NCBI RefSeq assembly: GCF_963576615.1
Contig: NC_088708.1
Coordinates: 29,457,191-29,521,190 of the forward strand
Direction of reading: 5' to 3'
Source of the DNA: Watersipora subatra
Taxonomy: Eukaryota; Bryozoa; Gymnolaemata; Cheilostomatida; Watersiporidae
Length of the DNA: 64,000 nt
The translations under genes were made by a program, and so were the position numbers. This document shows, piece by piece, positions 1-13,000 of this stretch. Every line of letters starts with the position of its first letter. Position 1 is the first letter of the stretch. The notes under the pieces are model-generated. The model worked only from the letters and a program-made list of their open reading frames with translations. It was not told the DNA's origin and ran no database searches.

Positions 1-224
1 TAATTCGCCATTAGCTCTAGTTTTACAGTACATTCATACATAGTTTAATTTCTATTAGCTAATGGGTGCCTATTGATGTACCATTGTTAATATAACCAGA
101 TCTACGGTTATGCTACCGTAATACCAATATATTGCGCCTTACTTTTACAAACTCGCGTTTCGTGTTGTACAACTCGAGTTGTGAACACGGAGCGCGAGGC
201 ACTGTAACGCGCCATAGCTGGATG
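1..224 (-). mobile_element. Non-autonomous TIR element with CTCGAG palindromes, partial copy at the window edge
   Basis: This stretch matches the reverse complement of the left part of the element at 46384-46788 over most of its length, including the region reading taatacCAATATATTGCGCC and the block of AACTCGAGTT palindromes. It ends in the same terminal motif (GAGGCACTGTAACGCGCCAT), which in the full copy forms one arm of a terminal inverted repeat. The other end lies outside the window. No coding capacity is seen. Confidence 0.6.
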
Positions 225-463
225 TGCCGACTAAAATACACTATTACCATTGGCTGATCAATAATTACTTCTATTGGTCAACGCCAAAAAAACAAAAACA
301 CAGCATTACAAATTGCTAATGCAAACAATTAATCATATGCCAACTTCCTTTGCAAATACCCAAATTTGGTCACTAAATCCTACTGTGAACACAGCTTAAA
401 TAATGCCTGTAATAAAAATGCAATTGCACAGATGATAGTAAAACTGACAAAAGCAAAAATTAC

Positions 464-1581
464 CTTCTGTTTTGAGAGCTGCTTGTATCTCTTCCATGAT
501 AGAATTTATGTATCTAACTTCATCATCGGTTGAGAAAAGTAACTCTGTACACGTTGGAAGTTCGGAGTGATCTTTTCGCAGCCTGTTCCACTCTTCCGTC
601 ATTACATCATCTACTGTTGGTTGAGAATTTTTTGTATCTAGTGATGCAGATCTAAACTTTCTTACAAAGTTTTCTCGACTTTTTCGAAGATTTTCCAAAC
701 ATCTCTACAAAATAGTAAATATTTTATTGCACATACCTACATGAAATATTAATTATGTCAGCAAGAAGTAGGTTACTGGACTAATTTTATCGTGCACATA
801 GACTACTGATAGTTGCGTTTGAACAATTTAATCCACCAAAAATATCATCATGCCAGAAAATACGTTTGTATACACAGATGCATGAAAGGATCACACCTAG
901 ACCTGCCAACCCAAGAGTGGAGCAATGCGTGAGATTTGGTTTTGGGGCAATTGATGTATCAATGATAGTATATATAAAATTGTGGAAATTGGGGCAAAAA
1001 TCTTACGCATTTCCATTTTTTCTTTGGGGTGATTGCGTGAGCCTCACGCCCAATGCGTGAGAGTTGGCAGGTATGATCACACTCTTATCAACTGTTATAT
1101 TTATAATTTGCGAGACACAAACAATATCTTTTGAAGCACCGTTTATGTTGGATGAGATATATACTTTTTATATTTCCGAATCAGTCGCAACTCTGTTCCC
1201 AAGTATCCAGTCCCCTGTATACAGCAAAGCAATAATTATCAACGATTATAATTTCCTTTGAAAACCAAACATATAAGGTTTCAGTGTTAAAGACATTTTC
1301 TATCATGCCCTACATCGATGTCCATTAGGAAGAATTGTTTTTTCGCAACTCAGCACATTAAAGCAACATAAAACGATCAAATTCCTGTTATGATGAAGGT
1401 AAAATAACAGATGACAATAACGGAAAATATTGGCGTCAATAAATTTAGCTACCTACACAAATTCTATTATTCAACAAATAAATAAGCTTACCCTCTTATA
1501 AGAATCTCTCCAAGAAGGGGAAGATTTATATTGATTTTGTCTTAAAATCTTTTTTTGTTCAGGTGAAGATAACGTCTCCAT
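464..1581 (-). CDS. RPAIN: RPA-interacting protein RPAIN, 5' two exons (3' end outside window)
   Basis: RPAIN is known in vertebrates as an adaptor that binds replication protein A and helps bring it into the nucleus. Coding exon 1 is 1581-1492 (30 codons, starts METLSSPEQKK, contains YKSSPSWRDSYKR) and ends at AGG|GTAAGC. Exon 2 is 704-464, after a TTTTGTAG acceptor, and encodes RCLENLRKSRENF followed by VDDVMTEEWNRLRK and a segment ending IMEEIQAALKTE. It ends in phase 1 at G|GTAATT. The match to the family is the N-terminal YK-x-PPWKE-like block, RCLERMRNSR-like block and VQEVMEEEWNAL-like block. The C-terminal zinc-binding exons should lie left of position 1. It is downstream of TBCA on the same strand, about 2.4 kb away. 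Identification is from remembered family sequence; phases agree across the intron. Confidence 0.82.
901..1072. mobile_element. Short MITE in RPAIN intron 1
   Basis: The ends are inverted copies (ACCTGCCAAC at the left, GTTGGCAGGT at the right), and the inner motif CAATGCGTGAG lies next to both ends in addition. The element is 172 bp and non-coding. A half-copy of the end motif (CCTGCCAACTGCC) occurs near 24614. No clear target-site duplication was identified. Confidence 0.45.
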
Positions 1582-4037
1582 TTAATGCAATACTAGCTGT
1601 TAAAGTGACTTATAAAAGAGAAAGACAAAAATTATGTAGACTTCGTTCAGAAAGGACTGGACTAAAAAGTACACGTCTCAAACCGAAACCACGTTTACTT
1701 CGCGCATCACCGCAGCTTTCTTGCCATACAAAGCAAAGAGTGTCGTAATCCGCGTATCTGCGTAAGGAGATGATAACTTCATTTTAGGTAGGAAGAAATG
1801 AACCTAGGTAATAAGTACAGTGCAAGTACGTATACTACTGGCACTACTGGTTTCTACTACTTCTAATAATTAAATAATTTTTAAAATTAAATTGACAAAG
1901 AATAAATTCTTTAGGCTAATATTCTTAAACTTTTTTATGAGAGAGTTGCAGGCTCTTTAAACTAGTCTAGGCCTTCTTCTGTACAAAGCATCAATCTGAA
2001 GCATTACCTCTGGAGTTTGAATTCAAATTAGCCCTTCAGAAGTCTACTAATATACATTATTTTGCTTCCCTTTACTCAAAAACGATACTAAAACTCACAT
2101 GAGACCTGTTTAAGCAAGTCTACATGAACATAAGTAAGCAATGTCATTGTAAAGACCTTTCTAGATAACTCCAGGAATGTACGTAACTAATGTAGGTATA
2201 CATACTTATTTCAGAGAAGTTCACCTCAGAGCACTGACCAAAGTGACATTACTACACACCATGATTAGACAAAAATTGACATGGACTTTCATCACAACTG
2301 TTTTCAACTCATTTTGATAGCCAGCCCCTTGTCCCTGCACCATTGAGAAACACTGGCATTTTGTGTAGACACACATATTTAGTTACAGGATGAGGAGATT
2401 GCTCAAAATCCTCACTACCTAGGATATACGTATACTAACTAAAAGCAAGTTGGCAGATACAACCTTCATCCTCAAAAGTCCTTATTCAGACATTATTTTT
2501 AAGCCAAGGTTAAGCGTGGACTATTTCTTCATTAGAGAGGGATTTCTTCTGCTTCAGCCAAAGGTCTCAACTTGATGCCAAAGATTTAGTTTATATGGCT
2601 TCTAGATTTGGTATATAAGGCAGTGACGACAGGCACAGCGCCATGATATATATACATAGACTACATGTATGTAAAACAAATCTCTATATTAATAGACCAG
2701 CAACTCAATAGTCAATACTAAATAACTCAATACTCATAATAGTCTCATATAATTTTTTGGTAATCGCAATACAAAAGAATACAGTGTATCTATAAACCTT
2801 TCAACAATTTTTCTCTTTATAAGTACTACCTGTTTATGTTGCAAATAAATAATTTTAATTGGTTATTTGTCCAATAAAGGAACATATCATTGTATGTCTG
2901 GGCATTTATATATATGGCAAGGCTTTCAGCACTTGGGAGAAGGGCGTGGGAGAATAGGTACTCGGCGTACAAATGGGTTTCCTGTGTGGTGCACAAGTTT
3001 TAGAACTCTGAACCAAAATTGTACTCACGCTATTGCTGTGCTAATAACCCCTTCAACATATACAGTCAGCATTCGTACAACTGGTTACTGAGGATACACC
3101 AATGTAAACATTTGGTATTTTTGCTCAGAGAGGCAACTTATTTCAATGCAGTTTGAATGTTATTTGTAACTAACCCATGCAACGTTGTAGTTTGTCTTTC
3201 CAATAGTAATAGTGTGACCAAAAATGAATTGATTACAATGGATAGCTTAGCTTGTTCATCGAAAAAGCCGAAAAATGTTTTTCACCAATAATAGCAGAGA
3301 GCTGATCATACAGACACCCATTAATATTAAACTGCTCAACAATTTTGCTATAATAAGAGCCTGAATAATAGCGTCTGAAGCCACACTAAGTGTGTTAGCA
3401 TAATACTTGCTTATCTCAGGAATTGAACTCAGATCCTCCAACTACCTGTCCAGCAATCTAACCATTGCACCACTTGACCACCTTGTCCAGGTAAGAATGA
3501 ATTACGGATGTAGTGATTACTCATTACGATCTCTCAAGGTGTGCAGGATTGCCAAGCATACTGGTGCACTATAATGGAACAACTTAACAGCCTGCTGTGT
3601 ACAAATCTTTTTAGTACTTAAATACTAAATAGCTGTCGCATGCTCTTGCAACTTTAGCAACATCCATTCCTGAACATGATATCGCCACCCGAGCTGGCTG
3701 GAATACACAGTTGTGTTTAAACATTATATAAAATAAAGCAATGACAACACATAGATCTGATCGCGTTGCAAGTTTGGGTTCTGCTATCACACATGCTGTT
3801 TTTATTAAATAATGAAAGTTTTAGAACTGGATGAAAAAAATTAGATTAAATGTGATGAAAAAAGGATAAAAGATGACAGTAGTATTAGGCATTTGTGAGT
3901 AGGTAATAAAGTACATGAAGCGAAACTGAAAATCAAATGATTTGAGAGCAAAATGCGACTTGGAAAAGGCAATAACATACAACAAAACTAGAAAGCTAAA
4001 ATATTATTCTTGCTAAAAAGAGTTGATGGGTGCAATT
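1582..4037. other. Spacer between TBCA and RPAIN
   Basis: About 2.4 kb that must hold the RPAIN promoter and the TBCA 3' UTR. No convincing exon was found beyond the two genes. Short open frames here (for example 2867-3091 plus) show no family resemblance and no paired splice signals. A tRNA-derived SINE sits at 3236-3490. Confidence 0.5.
3236..3490 (-). mobile_element. tRNA-derived SINE, diverged copy
   Basis: On the minus strand the head reads GTGGTGCAATGGTTAGATTG, an A-box-like segment, followed about 40 bp later by GAGTTCAATTCC, a B-box-like segment. The distal part contains a GTGGCTTCAGAC block and CTCTTATTATAGCAAA, which recur in copies near 22.0, 36.6, 38.4 and 39.1 kb. The tRNA head and the shared tail point to one SINE family. 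Confidence 0.6.
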
Positions 4038-7000
4038 TTAGGCATTGACAATACTCTGTGTCAAGTCTGCCTGCTCCTTAGCATCTGTATATTCCTTTGT
4101 TTCGTGCAGTTCATGTGATTCATCTAGCAAAGACATGATCTTAGCATGAGCGTCTTTTAGCTTTCGCTGGCAGTCTGGTATCATCATGCGTGATTCCTCT
4201 AGGACCTCAGTCTATTATGTAACAAAAATCATACATAGCTGAATAATACAATTTCTATAAAGGTTCCTTTTAAGTTACTAAAAATGGCCAACTTTTAGTA
4301 CCGACATAGATTTTGTGCATTTGACTTCATCAATGCACAACGACAAACCTGCTTCTTAATGTCATATTCATCCTTGCCATCCGCCTTCATCTTCTCTATA
4401 TGAGCTGTCTGTTTAACAACTTCCTGCTCATACACAGACTTTTCCTTGGCTAGCCTAAAAGAAATAATTATATAGTAAAAATAGGAAGCAAAATGTAGGA
4501 AGTTGGAAATGGCAATGTATGATAACGTAGCTCCTACAGACAATGAACTTTCACTAGAATTAAAATAAGCATCTTTGAAAGTACTAAATTTAAACCATAA
4601 CAGTTCTGCCCAATCAGAGATCACTAAAAACTATATTCTAGATCTCACATTTTTAAAGATCTTGCAATTTAGTATCTACGTAAAACCTTTATTTGAACAC
4701 CATACGCTCTATTTTTCAACCCTTCCCTTAGAATGGTTCTTTATTAGTGGTGACGTTAAAATAAAGGGTGGCGTTGTATTTTTCAAACGACTCGTCAAAA
4801 TATAAAGATAACTTTAACCCTTCCGTGGGTGCAACAAATGACGCCTATATTTTGCACTTTCCTTCGGGCGAAGCAACATTAACCCTTTTAGATGCAAGAA
4901 TTTTGCTAACTTACCTCCAACCTATCGTGTATCTCTAAATAATGTAACTATGCACGGGGAAGCTGATATATGTCTCTAATAGTTGATATCTACTGCTTGC
5001 AATTTACCTACAATTATCTTATAGCCTGCATTGCAATTTGTTAGAGCTTTCAAGTTTTTTATTTTATTCTAAGTTTGAAAGCAAACTTTTACTTTATAGA
5101 TATATTTAACAAGGTTGCATAAAAGCTCATTGCACTCATTGATATGTTTGCTAGTTTGCAGCCAAAACTGGCTTTTTAGAATGTGCTTAGAAGAAAAGTT
5201 ACAAGCGTTGATCTGTTGTAAGCCGAGTTCAGATTACCACAATTATGCTATCAAATAATATGCCATAAATCTGCAAATTTATAAGTTATATAATAACAAT
5301 CTATCAAGGGCTACAAATATATATTTAAGAACAAGTGACATAAACAAACCATTTTTATAATACACCCAAAAACAAAAAATTAACATTTTCAAAGCAAAGA
5401 TATTAGCATCGCTTGCTCGGCCAGTTCTGTTCTGATTGCTGCTTTCATATGAAACCATTTCATATTCTTCTAGCTGTTAAATATCTTTCACAGCATCTTC
5501 TGACCTCAAATTCTCTTCTGCACAGCTGAGCTAGTCGATATTAGCGTGCCAACAATTTTTTTAGCAGAATATACACTTCTCGCGCAAATAAAGAGAAACC
5601 GCATGTAATCAAAATAGCCTCAAACTTTTTGCCTCAAAATACTTAGCACAGATTCCATCGAAAATAGAAAACCTTTTTCACTAACATCGAAGCATCAAGA
5701 CCGCGTTAAACAAAGAACTACTATTAGCCTGATACAGTTACTAATTATTTCTATGATGTTGCAATCAAAGTTTTAATGAAAGAACTGTTACCGGTAAGAT
5801 TTGGAGTTGGATAATGGACTTCGATACGAACAGAAACAATGAACAAACTAATTGCTGTTGATGTAATCGAGTCATTATTAGTACGGTTTTGTAGACACTT
5901 TTCTACTGATCCCTTGCTATTATAGGTTCGTAAAGATCAAGAATGTCAAATAGTGACGGTAAAATAAGGGGGGCGTTAAAATAGAAGTGACGTTCAATTA
6001 AAAGGTGGCTTTCTATTTTTCGACGTTTTTCCAAAGTGGCGCTTAAATAGAGGTAGTGTTCAATTAAAAGGTGGCTTTCTATTTTTCAACCTTTTTCCAA
6101 AGTGGCGCTCAAATAGAGGTGGCATTCAAATAAAGGTGGCGTTCAAATACAGGTTTTATGGTATGTTCAGCATAGATCTTGAGCTACATATTACACACGT
6201 GTACTCGTTGCTAGACAATGTGTATCAACAAATTTTGCTGAACCAGTTATTGCTAAACTGAGGTGTTACCAGGTCTTTTGAAAACTTTTAATAAATATTT
6301 TAAACATTTCCATCATTTAAACATCTGGTGTCATGTCATCATAGCTGGAGAAAATAAGCACTATGTAGGCTATTTGAGACTCAGTAACAATGAAGCTTAA
6401 TTTGCACTGTATGGTCGATGCAGCCACAAAACAGTTTCAAGCTGGCCCACATTGCCACTGCAACATACATGATAATAAAAAAAGAAGCAAATCCTGGCAT
6501 TTTCTATTGACTCGCTTGGTTTAGAAGTTGTCATCAACTTATATACAATTGAAAATATGTCTGGTGTTTATCTATTTCTGAGCACTATACTATATGTCAT
6601 ATATGAAAAAGTGAGATTTTATATTTTGCGATTTCATAACTAAATGAGGTGGCAGTAGAAACGTCATATTTGCGGTTCTTGCACAGCAAATTCCACACAA
6701 CCAATGTCAAAGCCAGTAAACAAGCTAGCTATTTTAAATACTATGCTTGGAATGACATCTTATCCTTATCATCTTATCACAAACCAAGAGTCAGGAAGAA
6801 TTAAATATGCCATCCCAGAGGCCCCATAAAATCTAAACTTCTGGCCTATACGAGTCAACTCAGACTGATACGTGAATATGCAGGGGGCTTATAAAATCCT
6901 GCTGGCAAATACACCAAAGGCATTGAACAAGTTAAGAATCAGGCAATAAATTTATTAGGATCATAAAAGATAGAAATGCCATAGCCGACGCTCTCAAAAA

Positions 7001-10000
7001 ACCTGACCTTAATGCGCTCTAAGACAGAAAAAAATTACAGTATCTCCTAACTGATGAAAAATTTATTGAATGAAAACAAACGCTAACTCCTTTCATTTTC
7101 TTAGGATGAAAATTTTAACCTACGAAACACAACTGTTGCAACCCAAACTACAGACAAAGGTCAGCCAACATCTGTCAATACCTCCCCTAACCTTTGCTGT
7201 CACGACTTTCTGGCCCAAAAGACTTGACAAATGACTCAAACAACTCTACAATACCAAATCAGCTGCATATGTACCCTGTTCCAAAATATGAGGCACTTTC
7301 CTATGCGCTCTTGAAGCAATTTTTCCACAAGTTGTTCTATTCTGTTTGTAATAAGAATTGAGATAAGAATGCACATTATCCTGATAAAATAGACTAAGCA
7401 AAAGCTTACCATGCCCATTCTGATATCTTAGGCGCTGATGAGCAGGTAATGTAGAGTATACCAAAAACTACTTGTGATATATGCGTATTTTGAAGCAAAC
7501 ATTTTACATCATTGATGGCTTCCACTTCCACCCAAGGGTGATACGGAAAACGTAGTTCAACTTGAACGGATAAATGTGCACGTGTCATTAGTGTCAGTCT
7601 TGATATGCAAAAACATTGTATGCTGGTAACTGAAAATTTAAAATCAACTATCTTTTTAAAGACTGGTGTAAATCAAAATACCCAGGCTGCAAGTGTATCG
7701 CATCAAATGTGATTAATCAAACTCGTCCAATTAATATCCGCAGTGTGCCTGACGGTTTATGGTGATGTTGGTAAAATTTTACAAGCCGAAATCTACTTTA
7801 GTAGAAAAGCCATTTTTCGAATTGGAAACCTTTCGTCGAAATGTGTAGTTTTGGTCAAAGATTTCGGCTATTGGTCGAAAACTTAAGCCATTTAATGAAA
7901 AACAATGATATCATCCAAAAATATTATTAATTTAATGATAATATCTGTAGTATGTTTTTACCTGTTAGCTATACTTATATTGTAGTCAACTCCGTGTTAG
8001 TTTAGCTTTAGAATTTTAACAGCTATCTATCTATCTCTGTAAAATATTTCAAGTGGCCGCTAGGCCTGTAGAAATAAAATGGTGCATTAGGCATAAAAAT
8101 AAGATCACAAATAAGCATAGACTTATTTATCTAAGTCTGAAGGATAAAAGTATAAGATCGCTTGGTCTAGTTATAAGAGAATCAGATGTTAAAATTTCAT
8201 CGCACGGTTAAAAAAAGAGTGTTTCATTGCACTTGTATTGATTGTGTGTCTGATATTGGAGCCTCGAGTAAAATAGGATGAGTTCTTAATTACAAATCTA
8301 TTAAAATCGACCATTAGGTCTTGGCTTAAAATTTTTTGCAGTGTGCTTTCGTCCTTGATGCGTCTTCTCTCTGCAAGTGTTTGCCATCCCATTTTCACCA
8401 TTTCTGATGATATACTATCAAATTTTCTTAAATTGTTGGCCCACCTAAAAGCTTTTCGGTTAATGGATTCTAAATCTTGTATACTATAATCAAAATGTGG
8501 ACTCCAGATTTCCGAAGCGTACTCTAGCAGTGGACGACACACACTATAGTATGCTGTCCTTTTGACATTAGGAGATGTTTTCTTAAGGGTCCGCATAAGC
8601 ATAAAAAGAGTGCCGTTAGCCTTACGTATGATGCGATTTATGTGTTCATTAAAATTGAGGGTGCTAGAAACAAGTATACCCAAGTATAAAAAGGATTGCG
8701 AGGATATAAGAGATGTACCGCAATAGTTGTATATATGTGAAAATCTAACTGGTTCCACAGATGTAGATGTGCATTTATTAGCATTAAATCTCAACTGCCA
8801 CGACTCAGCCCATGCAGCCACTCTGCACAGTTGGTCCTGTAGCAGAAGGCTGTCGGACGCACATTCTATTGGTCTAAAAAGTATGGCATCATCCGCAAAT
8901 AAACGTATGGATGTCTTTGGACAGTTCAGAGACTCTGGAAGGTCATTGATATATAAAAGAAAAAGCAAGGGTCCAAGCACCGACCCCTGGGGCACACCTG
9001 ATGTTACCTGGGTAGGTGGAGATGTTTTACCGTTAACTATGACACAGAATGTGCGGTCCAGGAGCCAGTGCTGTATCCAAGTCACTACATTTGCATTTAG
9101 GCCATAACTTCTAAGTTTGTGGATCAATTTGTCATGCGAAACTGTATCAAACGCTTTACTAAAATCCAAAACAAGTACATCCACTTGAGTGTTAAGATTA
9201 TTAAAATTTGCCAAGTCTGATATGGTGTGTATAAGTTGAGATTCACAGCTGTGCTTTTTTCTAAAACCATGCTGTGTTTCACTTAGGATGTTATTCTGAT
9301 CGAGATAATCTCTTATGTTATGAGCAATAATATGTTCTATAACCTTAGATGATACGCTAGTGAGTGATATTGGCCTATAGTTAAGTGGGGCCTTCTTGTC
9401 ACCTTTCTTGAATACAGGGACTACATTGGCATGTTTCCAATCAAGTGGCACACACCCTGTGTTGAGGGAGTGTTTAAAAATCAGCGTTAAAATGGGAGCA
9501 ATGTCAACAGCCAAAAACTTGAGCAAGGCAGGACTAAGGTTGTCTGGGCCCATACCCTTACGATGGTTAAGATTATTAAGAAGGGCCAAAACTCCCTCTT
9601 CACTGACAGCAATGTCCATTTGGGGTACATGTTCTGCACTAGATTGAGTGAATGATACTTGTGGGACGTGTCCATCGTCTACGGTAAATACGGACTTAAA
9701 ATTGTTAGCAAAACTTATGGCCATATCGTTGTCATTCACACAGTTATGTAATTGCATAATGTTTGAACAGTTTCCCCCTTTTGAAGATTTAGATATAAGC
9801 TGGAAAAGAGGTTTGGAATCGCCATTCTTAAGGCTTTCAGTAATATGGGACTCTAAAAATTTATTATAATCTCTTTTAATAAGGCGTTTAGATAGATTAC
9901 CAATGGACTTTAGTTGTTCTAAATTGTGGCTAGTAGGGTAAGCTTTATAGGTATGAAAAAACCTTCTCTTTTTTCGGCAAACTGTTTTGGCTTCCCTTGA

Positions 10001-13000
10001 CAACCAGAATTTTTTACCTTTGGGTTTACGTACTGGGATGCATGAGTTAGCTATGTTTAAAATAGTGTACTTGAATGTGTTCCATAAAAAATCTGTCGTA
10101 TTTGAAGCTTCAATAAACTGGAGATGTTTGTAAAGGTGGGCTGTCTGTTCGCTTATGTCAGACATCCGAGCCTTACCAAAGTCAAAAAGAGTTTTAGTAG
10201 TGCGAGAAACTGGGGGATCAACCTGTGGAAAAAAACTAAAAAGTTCAAAGCACAGTGCTGTGTGATCCGACATTCCAACATCAGCGTTTTTAAAAATAGG
10301 GCAGGGATCAAAATTTGTAAAAATAAGATCAAGTGTGTTGCCTTTAGAGTGGGTAGGGAAGTTTACATGCTGCGAAAAGTTATTTTTCAAAATAAAAGAC
10401 AAAAAGCTCTCAGCAAGTCCACGACCCCCTGGAGAGACGGCCGGCGTGTCAAGGGTCCACTGGATTTCAGGAAAGTTAAAATCTCCAAGTAAGACAAAAT
10501 TGCTGACCAGGCTGTCCTCAAAAAAATCAAAAAGTGCACTCATCTTAGCTGAGCTCGGAGGACGGTAGTAAGTTACTACACAAACACGAAACCCGTGAAC
10601 AGACAAATTGATCACAAGCATCTCCTCATTAGGATCCACAAAAGAATCAAATATCTGAACCCCTTTCAATGATTTAATAGCGACTAAGATGCCTCCGCCT
10701 TTAGTGGGGCGGTCTCTGCGGAAAATTTCGTAGTTTGGTAGTTTTAGTTCATTGCTCGAAACCTGAGGGTCTAAATGGGTTTCGGTGAGAACTATAAAAA
10801 TAGGATCATACTCATGTACAATGGTTTCCAGATACTGGACTTTGTTCCTAATACTGTTGCTGTTCCATAAAATCAGAGTCATGATTGTAAATCTCTGACG
10901 GCTTCCCTACTTGTCAATTTTTTGAGTATTTGGTTAAAAAAGGGGCAGTCACTATGGCTCGTTGCATCGTGACCCCTCGAGCCACAGTTACAGCACTTGG
11001 GGGGTTTACTACAATCTTTGTGGTCAGCACCTGCTGTGATATTCTCACTGCAATGTCTGCAGATTTTGCTAGCAGTGCAGTTTGATGCTACATGGCTATA
11101 CCCCCAGCACTGATAGCACTGAAGGGGCCTAGGCTTTGGTGGTTTTGCTTTTTCCACATTTAGTTTTAAGCACAGTTGCTGGATGTATATGCCTTTATCA
11201 ATGGCTTCAATTAGGTCATTTGGTACTTTAAAAATTAGCTTCACAGTACCAGTAGTTGTTTTATCTTTGGTCAGAAATCTGATCACCTTTTCACAGGAAG
11301 GGTACTCTTGCCTAACATATCCCAACAACTCGTCTTCGCTAATGTTTTTAGGGACCCCAAAACAAATTCCATCTGATCTTGGGGATGGCCTTTGGGGCCT
11401 TCTAACTTTGCAGTTTTCAGTGGTGGGATTCCACTTTTCCAGTAATTGGTCTACTGAAGAAGATTTTTCAAATTGTATCATGAGCTTTGGGTCGTTTTTG
11501 TCATGTTCGAATTTTTTCAAAAACATAATTATTGGCTTATTTAGTATGCTGCTGATGCTGTGTCTGATGGCTATATGATTGAGAGCCAGAGATTTGTTTT
11601 CAAAGCTATGAACTACTACACATTTATTGGGATCAAAATCCACCCGATTATTGTGGGGTTTGATTGACGGTGGTGGGTTGCCTGATAAGGTTGTTTCAGA
11701 ATGAATAGGTGATTTCAATAAAGAGCTGAATGTTTTCAATTGATCAGTTTCAACCTGGGGGCCGTAGGCCTTTTGTTCAGGTATGTCCCTGTTGGTGTGT
11801 TGGCTGGACTTTTTCAACCTGTCTATGTTTTCGTTTGCTACCATTATTTGTGATCTAAGCTCGGTCAGTGAGGTGGTAAGCTTGTTCTCGAGTGTTTCTG
11901 TTATTTGTGACCTGAATTCTGATAATGATTTACTAATATTGTCCTCAAGAGTTTTCAGCCCATCCATATTCATTGTTAGAGGTGCTTGTTGGTGGGAGTC
12001 AGTAACCAACTTCTCTAGTCTAGATTCAATTGTTTTAACATTGGGGTGGTCACATTTGTGGCAGTACCAATGCACTCCGGGGATTGCCAAGAATTTAATT
12101 GCCTCTTTTTTAAACTTGCTGCATGGATAGTGAAACCATGTTGTACAAATTTCACATTCAATTCCTTCATCCAATACTAACTTCTCGCATTTCCCACATG
12201 TGTGAGCATTAACTTTATTACTGCTAGAGCCAGATCTAGATCTATCTCCCTTTTGGCTGCTAGTACTAGAATTTCTTCCTAAACTTTTTGGAGTTGACAT
12301 TACAAAAGAATGTACTGGCCAGTACCAACTCAATTAACTAAAAAAGAAAAAAAAAAAAATCAGCAATACACCAGGCATCAACACACAAACAATGCAAGCA
12401 CTCCAACCGAACGAACTAGCCACAGCAGCGCCTGAGGCGGCCGAGCTGCTTAAATACCTGCTGTTGTGTTATGTTAGTGTATAGAAATTAGAAATGTACA
12501 AATATAAAAGAAAGAAAGAAGAAAGGTATATAGAAAATTGGACTCTTTTGTGGATTTATCATCAAGATTTGAAGAGAGGAATTTTTTGCGCCTAGCTCAT
12601 TCAAAACCGGAAACCGGAAACTAATAGCAGCTAATAGGTAACCATTTGCTGTTATAATTGCTGTACGGTAAAAATACTTCCCACACAATTTTGATATGCA
12701 TACAACTTGTTCTTTTCAAATACAATTCTGCGACATACGGGTTTAATAAAACATATACATGCTCAACATATTGTGTACTTTTTGACTAAAGATTAAAGTT
12801 GCTATGCAAAATTTAATTTGGTAAAACCACAACTTTATCGATATGCACGTCTATTTGTTTTACAGGCTATGTATAATGAAACTTTTTGAGATAGCATAAC
12901 TTTGATGTTATCTTACATCTTCATCTTACATCTTCTTCATAGAACGTACTAGAGCCGGTTGCGGCAAGCGGCACGCCTCATATGTTGAGCAGTTGTTAAC

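Larger units (their letters stand above)
8027..12470 (-). mobile_element. Full-length non-LTR retrotransposon, CR1/L2 (Jockey superfamily) group, both ORFs open
   Basis: A two-ORF LINE lying in TBCA intron 1 in the same orientation as the gene. From its 5' side it has a short GC-rich leader (about 12470-12301), ORF1 (12300-10879), ORF2 (10882-8189, overlapping ORF1 by ATGA), a short 3' UTR and a tail ending in GATA repeats (ACAGAGATAGATAGATAG near 8027-8040). A microsatellite-like tail instead of poly(A) is typical of the CR1/L2 group. Both frames run without a stop or frameshift. The exact 5' boundary and target duplication could not be fixed. The clade is inferred from ORF architecture and APE/RT motifs, not from a phylogeny. 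Confidence 0.88.

Noticed and set aside
866-1060. 64-aa plus frame
   Set aside because: It overlaps a MITE with inverted ends in RPAIN intron 1.
8727-12130. Several plus-strand frames of 60-131 aa
   Set aside because: Antisense shadows of the two LINE ORFs.
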